Assembly (NCBI RefSeq): GCF_029867415.1
Contig: NW_026705454.1
Span: forward strand, 186,001 to 250,000
Reading direction: 5' to 3'
From: Vicia villosa
Taxonomy: Eukaryota; Streptophyta; Magnoliopsida; Fabales; Fabaceae
Length of the DNA: 64,000 nt
This document shows, one piece after another, positions 33,236-45,550 of the stretch. Each line of letters opens with the position of its first letter. Within the stretch, counting starts at the first letter, position 1. The position numbers were made by a program, and so were the translations under genes. The notes under the pieces were generated by a model. It was not told where the DNA came from, did not search any database, and was given only the letters and a program-made list of their open reading frames with translations.

Positions 33236-34205
33236 GTTGCTAACCTTAGTTAGATTTTGAAAAGATTGCTATCCTTAGATAGACTTAAAAAGGAGAGTGC
33301 TAACCGTAGTTAGACTTGAAGAAGAGGCGACACCGCCGTAGCGTGACTCCGCAAGGAAGAACCATCCTTAGACGACTCAACCAAATTGCTAACCTTAGTT
33401 AGACTTTGAAAAGAAGACACAACCGTAGCGTGACTCCACAAGGAAGAACCATCCTTAGACGACTCAACCAAATTGCTAACCTTAGTTAGACTTTGAAAAG
33501 AAGACACAACCGTAGCGTGACTCCACAAGGAAGAACCATCCTTGGACGACTCAACCAAATTGCTAACCTTAGTTAGACTTTGAAAAGAAGACACAACCGT
33601 AGCGTGACTCCACAAGGAAGAACCATCCTTAGACGACTCAACCAAATTGCTAACCTTAGTTAGACTTTGAAAAGAAGACACAACCGTAGCGTGACTCCAC
33701 AAGGAAGAACCATCCTTGGACGACTCAACCAAATTGCTAACCTTAGTTAGACTTTGAAAAGAAGACACAACCGTAGCGTGACTCCACAAGGAAGAACCAT
33801 CCTTAGACGACTCAACCAAATTGCTAACCTTAGTTAGACTTTGAAAAGAAGACACAACCGTAGCGTGACTCCACAAGGAGGAACCATCCTTAGACGACTC
33901 AACCAAATTGCTAACCTTAGTTAGACTTTGAAAAGAAGACACAACCGTAGCGTGACTCCACAAGGAGGAACCATCCTTAGACGACTCAACCAAAATGCTA
34001 ACCTTAGTTAGACTTTGAAGAGAAGACACAACCGTAGCGTGACTCCACAAGGAAGAACCATCCTTAGACGACTCAACCAAATTGCTAACCTTAGTTAGAC
34101 TTTGAAAAGAAAAAGGAGGTGCTAACCTTAGTTAGACTTTATAAAAAGGAGGTGCTAACCTTAGTTAGACTTTATAAAAAGGAGGTGCTAACCTTAGTTA
34201 GACTT
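33236..34205 (-). repeat. Ogre 3' UTR tandem array, 87 bp units
   Basis: About nine 87 bp units (33340-34095) each contain GCTAACCTTAGTTAGACTT, whose CTAAC-CTTA-GTTAG core is a hairpin, followed by a Ser-rich reading frame. Shorter-spaced copies of the core flank the array on both sides (33236-33325 and 34088-34205, ~40 bp apart). Since 87 is 29 codons, the minus strand stays open for 256 codons (33310-34080) with a 29-residue repeat containing ESSKDGSSLWSHATVVSS. It has no family motif and no sign of being translated. Ogre 3' UTRs are a known source of satellite DNA. Confidence 0.93.
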
Positions 34206-35495
34206 TATTGAACACGGCAAGTGGAAAACTGACCAATGAAACATGATCTTAATGAGGACTAACTTTGTATCCAATCCACCTTGGAGGAAGAGGACAAGAC
34301 TTCTTCTGGGAATGCATTATCTTGTGCCTTTAAAGTACATACAAACTTGGCTTATGCATTGATGCATGTTTGAATTTTTTCATGGCGTAATGCTCCATGT
34401 TCATGGAAATGCTACGCTTTTTTTTTGTAGATGCAATGTGAATGCGATGATTACTATATGCAAGAGAGGATGAATGAACATCGGAGAGGGCCCTTTTGTT
34501 TGAAGAACTCTGTGGGGATTCTTTTTGCTTTCTTGACTTTGTAAGGCCACCAGATGGTTTCTTGGACGACCCCCAGTATGTCACTTCTGTAGGGGGGAAC
34601 TTACACCAGAGGGGCCGTATCGTCATCTTGTTTGGAGACTTTGAAGATTGCACCTCCCCTTTTTGAACTTCCACATCTTTGTCGAAGAATAAGGGAATCT
34701 AATCAACACTGCGGAGCATTTGAGCCTTGGCTCCAGAGAAATAGACTCTGGTACTTGAAGGAAAGGAGACCTCTGGGTTCTTGAAGCGTGGGTACTGGCA
34801 TCTGACTATGCTGAATGATCGGAGGTTCCTGCAAAACAAATCAAGCAAATATGCCCCAGGTATGATGGTTCTACCTCGTCCATCATCCCAAGTACTCAAA
34901 ATCTTTAAGCAATTCTATTCGTTTTAGCTCATGTTCCTTTTGTAGGACTTCGATGTTAGAAATGCAATGCTTACCAAAATAATTGGACGCTTTTGTAAAC
35001 AAAACAGTAAAAATAAAACAATGTAGGAATTTTGAGTGAAATATCTTTTTATTAATGAAAAGAAATGCCTAACATAGGCGAGTACACCAGGAAGCGACCC
35101 CTTAAGGAGGTGGCCACCAAAAAGGAAAACAAATAGAATTTACAAGCATGGCAACGTAAGAAAAGATTCCATTGGGTTCCAATCTTGCTACGCCTCGCAG
35201 ATCTTCGACATTCCTTCTACTTTGCCTTCCAAAATGGATGAATGAATTGGTCCTCTACCCTTCTGAGGCCTCCACTTGTGCTGGCTAGTTATGCTCAGAG
35301 ATCCAATGCACGACGCAGTCATTCGCTTTTTGTCCCTCTTTTGCCTGGATCGCCCTTTCGGGTTTTCAATCCACCAGGACCCCTTTTTTGCCTAAGTCGC
35401 CCTTTCGGGTTTTCAACTTAGCGGGTGTACTTTATTTCTTTTTCATTCTTTTTCCTGATCTTTTCCTTTTCTTTTATTTTTATTTTTGATCAGGT
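34206..35495 (-). other. Ogre 3' UTR, non-repetitive part
   Basis: Between the integrase stop and the 87 bp array. A 114-codon minus frame at 34330-34674 rich in Ser/Lys shows no motif and is probably chance. A minus-strand AATAAA (plus 35046-35056) may be a polyadenylation signal. A 50 bp-spaced pair of CGCCCTTTCGGGTTTTCAA occurs at 35349 and 35399. Confidence 0.5.
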
Positions 35496-38400
35496 TTATG
35501 CGAAGTATTTTTTAACTGCGTCGGCGTTCACGGGAAGTGGAAAGTCCTCGCCATCCATAGTTGAGAGGATCATGGCGCCACCTGAGAAGACTTTCTTTAC
35601 AACATAAGGCCCTTCGTAATTCGGAGTCCACTTTCCCCTAGGATCGTTGTGAATAGGAAGGATCTTCTTGAGCACAAGGTCACCAACCTGAAAGTGTCGA
35701 GGTCGAATCTTCTTGTCGAAGGCTCTCTTCATCTTCTTTTGATAGGCTTGCCCATGGCATATGGCCGCTAGCCTCTTTTCATCAATGAGGTTCAATTGAT
35801 CAAATCTGGTCTGAACCCAATCGGCTTCACTGAGCTTCACATCTGTTAATACCCTTAATGAAGGAATTTCAACCTCAACCGGAAGAATCGCTTCCATGCC
35901 ATATACTAACGAGAAGGGAGTTGCCCCTGTGGAAGTACGCACCGAGGTACGATAACCATGTAAAGCAAAGGGCAACATCTCATGCCAGTCCTTATAAGTG
36001 ACCACCATCTTTTGCACAATCTTCTTGATGTTTTTATTGGCCGCCTCAACTGCGCCATTCATCTTTGGCCGATACGGGGAGGAGTTATGATGCGTAATCT
36101 TGAAATTCTCGCATAATTCCTTCATCATCTTATTATTGAGGTTGGATCCATTATCAGTGATAATTCTCTCAGGAACCCCATAACGACAAATTATATGGTG
36201 CTTGATGAAGCGAGTCACTACTTGCTTGGAGACATTTGCATAAGACGCAGCTTCAACCCACTTGGTGAAGTAGTCAATAGCAACGAGGATGAAACGATGT
36301 CCATTAGAGGCGGTGGGCTTAATTTCCCCAATCATATCGATGCCCCACATAGCAAATGGCCAAGGAGATGTCAACACATTCAGAGGAACCGGAGGTACAT
36401 GAACCCTATCTGCATACACTTGACATTTGTAACATACCACCACATGGTTGAAACAATCATGTTCCAAGGTAGACCAATAATAACCTGCTCTCAATATTTT
36501 CCTAGCCATGGTGTGCCCACTTGCATGTGTACCAAAGGATCCTTCATGCACCTCTTGCATGATCTTTGCTGCTTCGTGTCTATCCACGCATCTGAGCAAC
36601 ACAGAATCAAAGTTCCTCTTGTATAACACACCTCCAGCAATGAAGAACTTGGCAGACAGTCTCTTCAAAGTTTTCCTATCTGTAAGGGAAGCACCCTCGG
36701 GATACTCTTGGGTTTCCAAAAATTTCTTAATGTCATAAAACCACGGTTTCTCATCAGGCACATTATCAATGACGCCACAGAATGCAGGTTCATCCAACCT
36801 TTTGATCACAATTGACGGCGCTTCATTGTCCCATTTGACTTTGAACATGGATGCTAAAGTGGCCAAAGCATCAGCCAAATGATTTTCCTCTCGAGGGATG
36901 TGATCGAAGGTGATCTCATCAAAGTATTGAGCCAATTTCACCACATGTTCTCTATAGGGAATCAAGTTGGGGTGGCGTGTTTCCCAATCTCCGTTGATCT
37001 GACTAATCACCAAAGCAGAATCTCCATAAACTGCGAGATTTTTAATCCTCAAATCAATGGCCGCCTCGATACCATATATGCAAGCCTCATATTCAGCCAC
37101 ATTATTAGTACAATCAAAACAAATCCTGGCCGTAAATGGAATATGAAAACCTGTTGGAGAAGTAAGCACAGCCCCAATACCATTACCCAATGCATTAGAG
37201 GCACCATCGAACACGAGCGTCCATCGCGCCCCTGGTTCAGGTCCTTCCTCTTGATCTTGACTTTTGAAAGTCTCTGCCACGCACATTATATCTTCATCAG
37301 GAAACTCAAAGTACATAGACTGGTAATCGTCCACAGGTTGATGCGCAAGATAATCAGCAATTACACTACTTTTAATGGCCTTCTGAGTAGTGTATTGTAT
37401 GTCATATTCTGTCAAGATCATTTGCCAACGGGCAATCCTCCCTGTCAATGCCGGTTTCTCAAATATATATTTGATTGGGTCCATCTTTGAAATCAATAAA
37501 GTGGTGTGAGTCAACATATACTGTCTCAATCGGCGAGCAGCCCATGCCAAAGCACAGCAAGTTTTCTCGAGTAGTGAGTATCTTGATTCACAATCGGTAA
37601 ACTTTTTGCTAAGGTAATAAATTGCGTGCTCTTTTCGACCAGACTCGTCATGCTGACCCAGCACACACCCCATTGAATTCTCGAGAACCGTCAGGTACAT
37701 AATCAAAGGTCTACCTTCCACTGGAGGCATGAGGATTGGAGGCTCTTGCAAATATTCTTTAACCTTGTCAAATGCCTTTTGACAATTGTCATCCCACTTT
37801 ATTGCCTGATTCTTTCTCAATAGCTTGAAGATAGGTTCACACGTGGCGGTAAGGTGTGAGATGAACCTTGCAATATAATTTAACCTTCCCAAGAATCCAC
37901 GAACCTGTTTCTCAGTTCTCGGCTCAGGCATCTCTTGTATAGCTTTTACCTTGGCGGGATCGACCTCGATACCCCTTTCACTTACGATGAAACCAAGCAA
38001 CTTTCCTGATCTCACTCCGAAGGTGCATTTATTGGGATTCAACCTTAACCTGAACTTTCTTAACCTTTCAAACAATTTCTTCAGATGAACCAGGTGCTCT
38101 TCTTCAGTATGGGACTTTGCAATCATGTCGTCCACATAGACCTCAATCTCTTTATGAATCATGTCGTGAAACAAAGTCACCATAGCTCTTTGATAGGTTG
38201 CCCCAGCATTCTTTAATCCAAACGGCATGACCTTGTAACAAAAGGTGCCCCAAGGCGTAATGAATGTTGTCTTTTCCATGTCCTCGGGCGCCATCTTTAT
38301 TTGATTGTAACCAGAAAAACCGTCCATGAAGGAGAAAACTGAGAATTGAGCAGTATTATCTACCAATACATCAATGTGAGGAAGCGGGAAATCATCCTTC

Positions 38401-38967
38401 GGGCTCGCCCTATTGAGATCTCGATAGTCGACACACATTCGTACCTTCCCATCTTTCTTAGGTACAGGTACAATGTTGGCGACCCATGGTGGATAAACTG
38501 TTACAGCAAGAAAACCTGCATCAAACTGCTTCTGAACCTCTTCTTGGATTTTCTTGGACATATCCGGACGTGTTCTTCTGAGTTTCTGTTTGACGGGCGG
38601 AGAATTTTCTTTAAGGGGTAGCCTGTGCACAACAATATCAGTATCTAATCCAGGCATATCTTTGTAAGACCATGCGAAGATATCAGAATACTCCTTCAAC
38701 ATTCCAATCAACTTTTCTTTCACATTCTCATTCAAAGAAGCCCCTATTTTAACCTCCCTTCTCGTCTCTTCGGTGCCAAGGTTCACCGTCTCAATAGGCT
38801 CTTGATGTGGCTCGATCACTTTCTCTTCTTGTTTCAACAATCTGGCCAACTCATCAGGCAATTCACAATCTTCTTCATCCCCTTCTTCAGCGGCGTAGAT
38901 CGGGTTGTCAAAGTCATAACGAGGCATAGCAAGATCGTTATCAACAGAATCTGGAGGAGCGATGGAT
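35496..38967 (-). CDS. Ogre pol exon 2: RT, RNase H, archaeal-type RNase H, integrase
   Basis: This open frame (1,143 codons from the first Met at 38927, about 13 more back to the splice acceptor) carries the replication enzymes. Reverse transcriptase: VPVPKKDGKVRMCVDYRDLN near residue 153 and catalytic YVDD at 264-267. A weathered gypsy RNase H with TVLENSMG follows at about 410-520, lacking the usual first Asp. A second, archaeal-type RNase H (570-695) has FDGAS (D574), AEYEA (E612), YGDSA (D636) and NHLADALA, as in the Tat lineage. Integrase: zinc site H794, H801, C832, C835; catalytic D864, D925, E961 with D-35-E spacing; then a C-terminal domain ending at 35496. No chromodomain. It starts just after the intron acceptor, and upstream codons join gag-pro in frame. 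It appears intact. Confidence 0.95.
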
Positions 38968-39241
38968 CTGCATGGATTATGATTTATGCTTTATTTTAGA
39001 ATGGAGTGATGATGATGAATAAGAAACGTTGCCATTTTTATTATATATATATTTTTTTTTTAATTATAAATGTAAAAGTAAAAAAAATGAAAGACAGGGA
39101 ACAAAATATTTGAATGCAAAAACGTCCTTTTATTAATGATTTTAACATTGAAAAACAACAAATGAGGCCCTACATATGTTCACTGTGTCTTGGGCAGAAC
39201 ACAGGAATTATTGCATGATAAACAAAAACAAACAGTATTAC
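38968..39241 (-). other. Ogre intron between protease and RT
   Basis: On the minus strand the donor is GT at 39241-39240 (CAAAA|GTAATA) and the acceptor is CCATGCAG ending at 38968. Joining 39242 to 38967 makes a continuous frame (IALDQK then SIAPPDS, DNDLAMPRYD). The intron is 274 bp, AT-rich and full of stops; the first stop is right at the donor. An intron at this place is a documented Ogre hallmark. A minus-strand AATAAA around 39125-39132 lies inside it, so unspliced RNA could end early and yield only gag-pro. That use is inference. Confidence 0.9.
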
Positions 39242-42200
39242 TTTTGATCAAGAGCAATTGAGATGATGTCTTCCGATGACCAGTTGAGAAGCTTCTGTCC
39301 CGGGACACACGGCTTGATCCATTCTTCAATGTCATAATCACTATCCATATCATCATCAGTAGCGCAAATATGATCCTTGACGATGCCAGCACTAGAGAAC
39401 TTGATCGGAACGAAGGTTCCGGGCTTCTTGAAGGACCCATCAGAAGAACTCTGCCCCAACTGATATCCAATCCCACACTTATCCTGCTTGATTGGTAGAT
39501 CCAAGACTCGGCCCCATCCTTCAGGATGACCAGATTCAACCACAGCTTTGGCTTCCTTTAGTGAAGACATAGGAGCCTCCAACTTCTTCTTTTCAACATA
39601 AGGGATCTTGATAGTCTGGACAGCCTCAAACGCTTGACAAGGTGTTTCGTGGACCTCCCCTTCCACATCAATATATTTGAAAGACGCAAGATGGCTTACC
39701 ACATGCTCTTCCTCCCCACATATTGTGACTATCTTCCCTTGAGTGGCGAATTTGAGTTTCTGATGCAATGTGGAAGTCACGGCCCCAGCAGCATGGATCC
39801 ATGGACGCCCCAGGAGACAACTGTAGGCCGGGTGGATATCCATCACAAAGAAAGTAATAGTGAAGAGTTGAGGACCTATCATCACTGGTAAATCAACCTC
39901 CCCAAACACCGACCTCTTTGAGCCATCAAAGGCTCTCACAGTTAATTCGCTCGGCCTTATCTCAACACCAGAATAGTCTAGCCTCATTAAAGACGACTTT
40001 GGTAACACATTCAAAGAAGATCCATTATCAACAAGAACACGAGATAATATAGTCCCCTTGCACTCCACAGATATGTGCAAAGCTCTATTATGTTTTCTAC
40101 CTTCAGAAGGCAAATCTGCATCAGTGAATCCCAATCCGTTTCCAGCATTGATATTAGACACAACCCCTTCAAGCTGATTTACTGAGATCTCAGGAGGGAC
40201 AAAGGCAGTGCCTAGGAGTCTCAATAAAGCATTTCGATGCGTCTCGGAGCATAAGAGCAACTGTAAGATCGAGATCTTAGATTGAGTTTGGCTCAGCTGG
40301 TCAACCACTTTATACTCACTCTTCTTGATGATCTTTAGGAACTCTTCCATCTCTTTGGCCATAGTATCTTCAGAATTAGAACTTTGCCCCTGGTCTATAG
40401 TATCTTCTGTCACTCCTTTCCCTTTTGCTTGAGCTTGAGCTTCTGTATTGTCATCGCGAGTACTCTGGGGAGGGTTGAAAATACGACCACTTCTTGTCAT
40501 TCTTCCAATGCCAACAACATTATCAACATCTTCTTTCTCAACCGGTGCTTTAATCTCATACTTGGCCCCTTGGTAGAAAACTTCTCCGCCATAATTCCAT
40601 GGGATTGCTTTCTCACTAGTATACGGAACGGGACCAGGTGATGTAATAACCAAAGGAGGTGCTCTAGCAGGAATTGGGATTTTAGCAGGAGTGTAGGGAA
40701 TGGATGCCACATTAATTTCATTCTCAAATACCTCGGGCCGTCGTATGCGCTCAAACTGTAGATACCCACTATCTATCAACTGTTGAATACCATTCTTCAC
40801 TTTGTCACAAACTGAGGAAGTGGCCATGCAATCATTACACAATTCTCCACAACCAGCACATAGACCCATTCTCAATAATTCTACTTTCAGTAAAGGCAAC
40901 AGAGAGCCTAACTCAGTCACGTCCTTAACCAAACGAGTATCTTCAACACAATCGAGGGCGTTTGCAGCATGAGACCCATGAGGGGGCATGGGATTTTGAA
41001 CAACATTAGGCCCTGGAGTAGGAGTGAACTCAATGGCCTTGGAGTCGAGAAGATTTTGAACCTGATACTTCAATGCTTTACAGTTTTCAATGTTATGCCC
41101 GGGTGCTCCAGAGTGGAATTCACACCTTGCATTAGCATCCCAGATAGGAGGCAACTTAGCAGGAGTTGCTAGAGTTCTCAATTGTACCAACTTCAAGTCG
41201 AGGAGGTATGGCAATACTTGTGCATATGTCATCGGGATTGGGTCAAAAGTTCTCTCAGGTGCCTTTGGTTGATACTGGCGCGGAGTATACCCTCGTTGTT
41301 GATGTTGCTGAAATGGAACATTCGGTATAGTCACGGCGGCCACTTGTTGATGAGCCTGGCTTTTGCCTTTACCATAATAAGCAGCGCTCGTCTCACCCTC
41401 TCTTTTCTTGGCAAACCCGTTATAAGGTTTCTTTCCCACAACCCCAGAGGAGGAACTAGCAGCACTCGGATTCTGAATTCTACCAGCCTTGATTCCACTT
41501 TCAATTCTCTCACCGATCATGACTAACTCGGCGAAACTCGAGGATGCAGAACAAGCAGAATAGTATTGACCTTCCAAAGTATTGGTGAACAGGTCCATCA
41601 TTTCTCTCTCCAACATAGGTGGTTGAACTCTGGCTGCCAACTCGCGCCATTTTTGCGCGTATTCTTTGAAGGACTCATTAGCTTTCTGAGATAGATTCTG
41701 CAATTGAGTGCGATTGGGTGCCATGTCAACATTATATTGATACTACTTTATGAAGGCATAAACCAAGTCTCTCCAGCTTCGAATACTAGCTCTTTCCAGC
41801 CTCATATACCATTCCAAAGATGCCCCAGTTAGGCTATCTTGGAAGAAATGCATCAACAGCCCCTCATCCTCGGAATAGACATGCATCTTGCGGTAGTAAG
41901 CTCGGACATGGGTCTTGGGACAAGTATTCCCCTTGTACTTCTCAAAATCTGGCACTTTGAATTTTGGCGGCACACGGACACCAGGAACCAAACCCAAGTC
42001 ATTAATGTCCATACTGAGTCCTTGGCCTTCCATGGCCCTCATCCTTTCCTCCAGTCCTCTGAACAACCTTCCAGCATCATGTGGAAATCCCAACTCACTT
42101 TCAGGAAATAGATCCTCATGTCGATCTTCTTCCAACACGGGGATGGCAGCAGCTCTTCTGATTTGTTGTGTGGCTTGTCCTTCAGGAATGGGCTGGAGAG

Positions 42201-42506
42201 GCCCATAAGGATTACCTTGATTAGCAGCAGGAGGAATTACACCAGGTCCTCCGATCACAGATTCACCATTGACACGAATATCAGCAGGGTTTCTTTGTGG
42301 GGGGTCCGCAACAACCTGAGCAACTGTGTCCATCCTGATTCTGAGTTCTTCTTGGCGATCAGCCATGTTTTGCATGACTTCCATGAACTGAGCCATTTGA
42401 GCAGTAACCTGAGTTCTCATCTGGATAAGATCGTCCCTTAACTGATCCATTTGCAGTGAGTGATTAGCCCTTGTGTAGTAGCGATGTGTAGGCGGAGGTG
42501 CAATTG
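39242..42506 (-). pseudogene. Ogre gag-protease (pol exon 1), one in-frame stop
   Basis: The frame starts at a Met at 42450 (MDQLRDDLIQ) or further upstream after a possible splice acceptor at 42507. Gag core: FKVPDFEKYKG, HFFQDSLTGASLEWYMRL, then KANESFKEYAQKWRELAAR. A TAG at 41743-41745 breaks gag between AFIK and YQYNVD; the same frame continues for 828 codons. After the break there is a modified zinc knuckle CEFHSGAPGHNIENC and a second Cys cluster (CAGCGELCNDC). Further along is an aspartic protease with VLVDNGSSLNVLP (DNGS in place of DTG/DSG) and a later LLGRPWIH motif. The exon ends at the intron donor. With the stop, this copy should make only a short gag. Otherwise the domain order matches Tat/Ogre. 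Confidence 0.92.
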
Positions 42507-42825
42507 CTGAAAGAGAAAACCTGATCAGTCAGATAAGAACACCATCTGATGTACCTGTTTGTGCATGATGTGCATGAGGTGCATGTGTGCATATGATGTG
42601 AGGTGCCATTTTCAGAGTATCCAAAATATTTAATATTAATCAAGAATGTTTAACAATGTGACAAAAGATAAGCATCAAGAGGAAACAAAAAGACTCAAAT
42701 TTCATTAATAATCTCTTTTTGAGTTTGGGCATACCCATACATTGACAAGATAGTTCAAACAACAGAAAAGACAAAGGACCCCATCCAACAAGCCTGGTGG
42801 TGGTCATGAAATACAAGCTCAAACA

Positions 42826-44730
42826 CTAATCCATCTTGGTGTAAAACAAAGGTCCTCCTTGTTTAAAGTGCTCGTCGCTCCACTTCTTAGTTTCATCAAA
42901 CATCTTCTTAGTCACTTCTCGATCTCTTCCTTTGACAAAACTTTGAATCACCACATCTTTGCGAAACAACTGCCCATCTAACATATCACAGTGGGCCACC
43001 AAGCTCTCACATCCTTTGCAATCAGGGAGGGTATTCTTTTCAGATGTACTTTCCATTTCTGCTATCTGGTTTCTGAGCTTTGCATTCTCTTCTGTTAGTC
43101 GAGCGGAACGGAGATGACTACCTTTGAGTTGTGTCTCCACGGCTAACCTTTGAGTAATTTACTCTTCAAGCTTCTTCTTGATTGCTACCCTCTGAGTGGT
43201 TTCCTCTTCAAGCTTCTTTTTCAAACCCTTTACCTCGGCCCTAGCCTCTTTCTCTACTCTGAGCTTGTGAGCCCTTAAATCTTCTCTGTACTCTTGCTTG
43301 AGCTTTTCTTCTGCTTTCTTTACCGCTTCTTCTATAACCCTTTGATGGTCCTCAATACGAACAGTGGTAACTCTTTCACCCTTTTCAGTTCTAGCCCTTT
43401 TTTGAACTCTGGAAGATCCTCCTTTCAGTATTTTAACCTCATGTGCTAATTCAGCCCTTTTCTGATCCACCAAGAAGTACTTTATTTTAGCGTCTTCCCC
43501 TTTTTCTCGCAACCTGATATTCTCCACATGTACTTGGTTGTACTCCTCAGCTGGTACAGTGGCAGTTAAAATCTCAGGTGGTTGTTCATATAGAGGGCTA
43601 ACCTTCGGGAAAGGCAGCAGGCGCTCCTTAACTCTTTCTTCAACCCATTCAGTATAAGCTTTCTTAGCAATGGCATTCTTTCCCCCCAAGGTAGTTCGGT
43701 CTTCTGTATGAATTTTGTTCCACGCACTCCTCACTTTCTCCAAACCTTCTGGATCGGTTCCTTTTTCAAAACAAACGGACTCAAATATCTCTTTTTCCAA
43801 AGGCTTGTCCTTCAGTGCAAAACCCAACTGGCGCAGTGCTAGCTTCAGATTATAGTTGATAACTCCTTTTGTCCCTATGAGAGGAACATTGCCAAAACTT
43901 CCACATCTGGTTATAACTTGCTCGATGTCCGTTCGGAGGTGATACCAAACAATATCATTAGCAGTAAGTCCCATAATCCTTTGGGGCCACTTCTGTGAAT
44001 CTCTTGTAGTGACAAATGCTCCGCTTTTAGGCAAATGTGAAGAAAACCATTCGTACAGTATTGGCAAACAACCCCCAACTGATCCCTTTTTTCCATACCT
44101 AGAATGGATGGCATAATAAGTGTCGGCCAACAGAGTGGGTACAGGATTTTGATCCATGAAGAGACAAATGGCAGTGAGATCAACAAAATTTGGAATATTC
44201 GGGAACATCACTAATCCATAGATCATGACGGCCAGGAGAGCATTGAATTCTTTCCACTTTTCCTTATCAGCAAGGGTTTCAGCTTCCCTCATCAGAAATT
44301 TCACATAGAATCCATGGGTCCCACCATTAGGCTTCCAGTTATCCTTAACGTCCTTCATGCTCAAATAAAGAGCACCAGCAATGCGATCCATTTTGGGCTT
44401 CTCGGGTGCACACACAAAAGGAACCTTATGTTGAACTTTGATTTGAAGAATGTGTGCATACTATTCGAGGGTAGGGGCTAATTGGTAATCTTGAAAGGTA
44501 AAGCAACGCAGCTCAGAATCATAAAACTGAAGAAGAGTATAGAGACCCCACTCATCAATACGAGTAGTTAACATAAGCAGAATGTGGCCATAAGTCTTTC
44601 TGAATTCATCCAAATTTTGCCCAGTAACTCGGGTGCCCAATCGAACCAAAGGTGTTATATCCTCACGGTAGAAACTGCAAGAGAAGGTATGCTTCGTAGT
44701 CTTTTTGTTGACGGTCACACTGTTAGCCAT
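42826..44730 (-). pseudogene. Ogre ORF1 (plant transposon-type protein), two in-frame stops
   Basis: About 635 codons in one frame, interrupted by TAG at 44461-44463 (after QLAPTLE) and TAA at 43159-43161 (after KKKLEE). The N-terminal part has YGHILLMLTTRIDEWGLYTL and LYLSMKDVKDNWKPNGGTHG; the middle includes LFMDQNPVPTLLADTYYAIH. The C-terminal third is Lys/Glu-rich and strongly coiled-coil (EAVKKAEEKLKQEYREDLRA). This is the extra ORF upstream of gag that typifies Ogre; its function is unknown. The N-terminal block resembles a plant transposon-associated domain annotated in Pfam as a DUF (DUF7745-like, from memory). Both stops fall where Glu would be a plausible residue. Confidence 0.85.
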
Positions 44731-45531
44731 TCTTGATGAGAAGTGTTGACTTTGGACACCTGAAAAATGGCATGCATATGAATATTAATCTCTTTTCTTT
44801 TTTTTCTTTTTTTTTCTTTCTTTCTTCTTTTTTTTGAAATTAAACATGCTATGATGATTATGATGCAATGAAAGATCCTCCCCACATAGGAGAAGTGTAT
44901 GTTTCTTCTGAACAGGATTGGATGTTGCAGGACCAAAAATCCGGCATAGATACCGCAAACCCATGAGAACCATAGTCACCAACAGAATAGAATAGTCACC
45001 AACGGTACCTGTCATGAATCTAGGTCAAGGTAGGTCATGAATCCGGCATAGATACCACTCACAGGTGAATCTAGGTCAAGGTAGGTCAAAAGGTCTCCAG
45101 CGTTAGCAACTCTCCTGAAACACCATCATTGTTGCAAATACATGCCAACAACGGTATCCCATTCGAGTCTCAGCTGGTCGTGGGTCTCATGATCGCAATC
45201 AACAGAACCTGACATTCTGTTGGCGTCATGACTATCCACTCTATCCTAGGTATCCTATGTGTTAACTCTGGCCTGGGTATTGGGCCTTTTACCTCATAGA
45301 ACAACCCATCCAACCTGCAAAACAGAACAGAAGACCCCAAGGAACACAGAATATAATCCATATGCATGATGTGCAAACAGAAATAAACATGATATGCAAG
45401 CAGAAAAGTAAACATGTAAACATATATACAAGGTATAGACATAAAAACAAATAAACACCCAGTAAATAAACAAACAAACGCAGGCTAGGATCGACTCACT
45501 AAGGATGGACCAGCAACAGGTCTATCAACAT
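44731..45531 (-). other. Ogre 5' leader
   Basis: From the primer binding site to ORF1, about 800 bp with no gene. It contains a long purine tract on the minus strand (plus-strand pyrimidine run 44789-44836) and a direct repeat at 45026-45090 (AATCTAGGTCAAGGTAGGTC twice). Confidence 0.6.
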
Positions 45532-45548
45532 CCCCAGCAGAGTCGCCA
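45532..45548 (-). other. Ogre primer binding site
   Basis: The minus strand reads TGGCGACTCTGCTGGGG two bases inside the 5' LTR, the same as in the non-autonomous element. Confidence 0.88.
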
Positions 45549-45550
45549 GC

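Noticed and set aside
33310..34080. 256-codon Ser-rich frame as a gene
   Set aside because: Product of an 87 bp (29-codon) tandem repeat in a 3' UTR; kept as a repeat, not a CDS.
36195..38621. Plus-strand frames of 60-203 codons opposite Ogre pol
   Set aside because: Antisense shadows of the real minus-strand pol frame.
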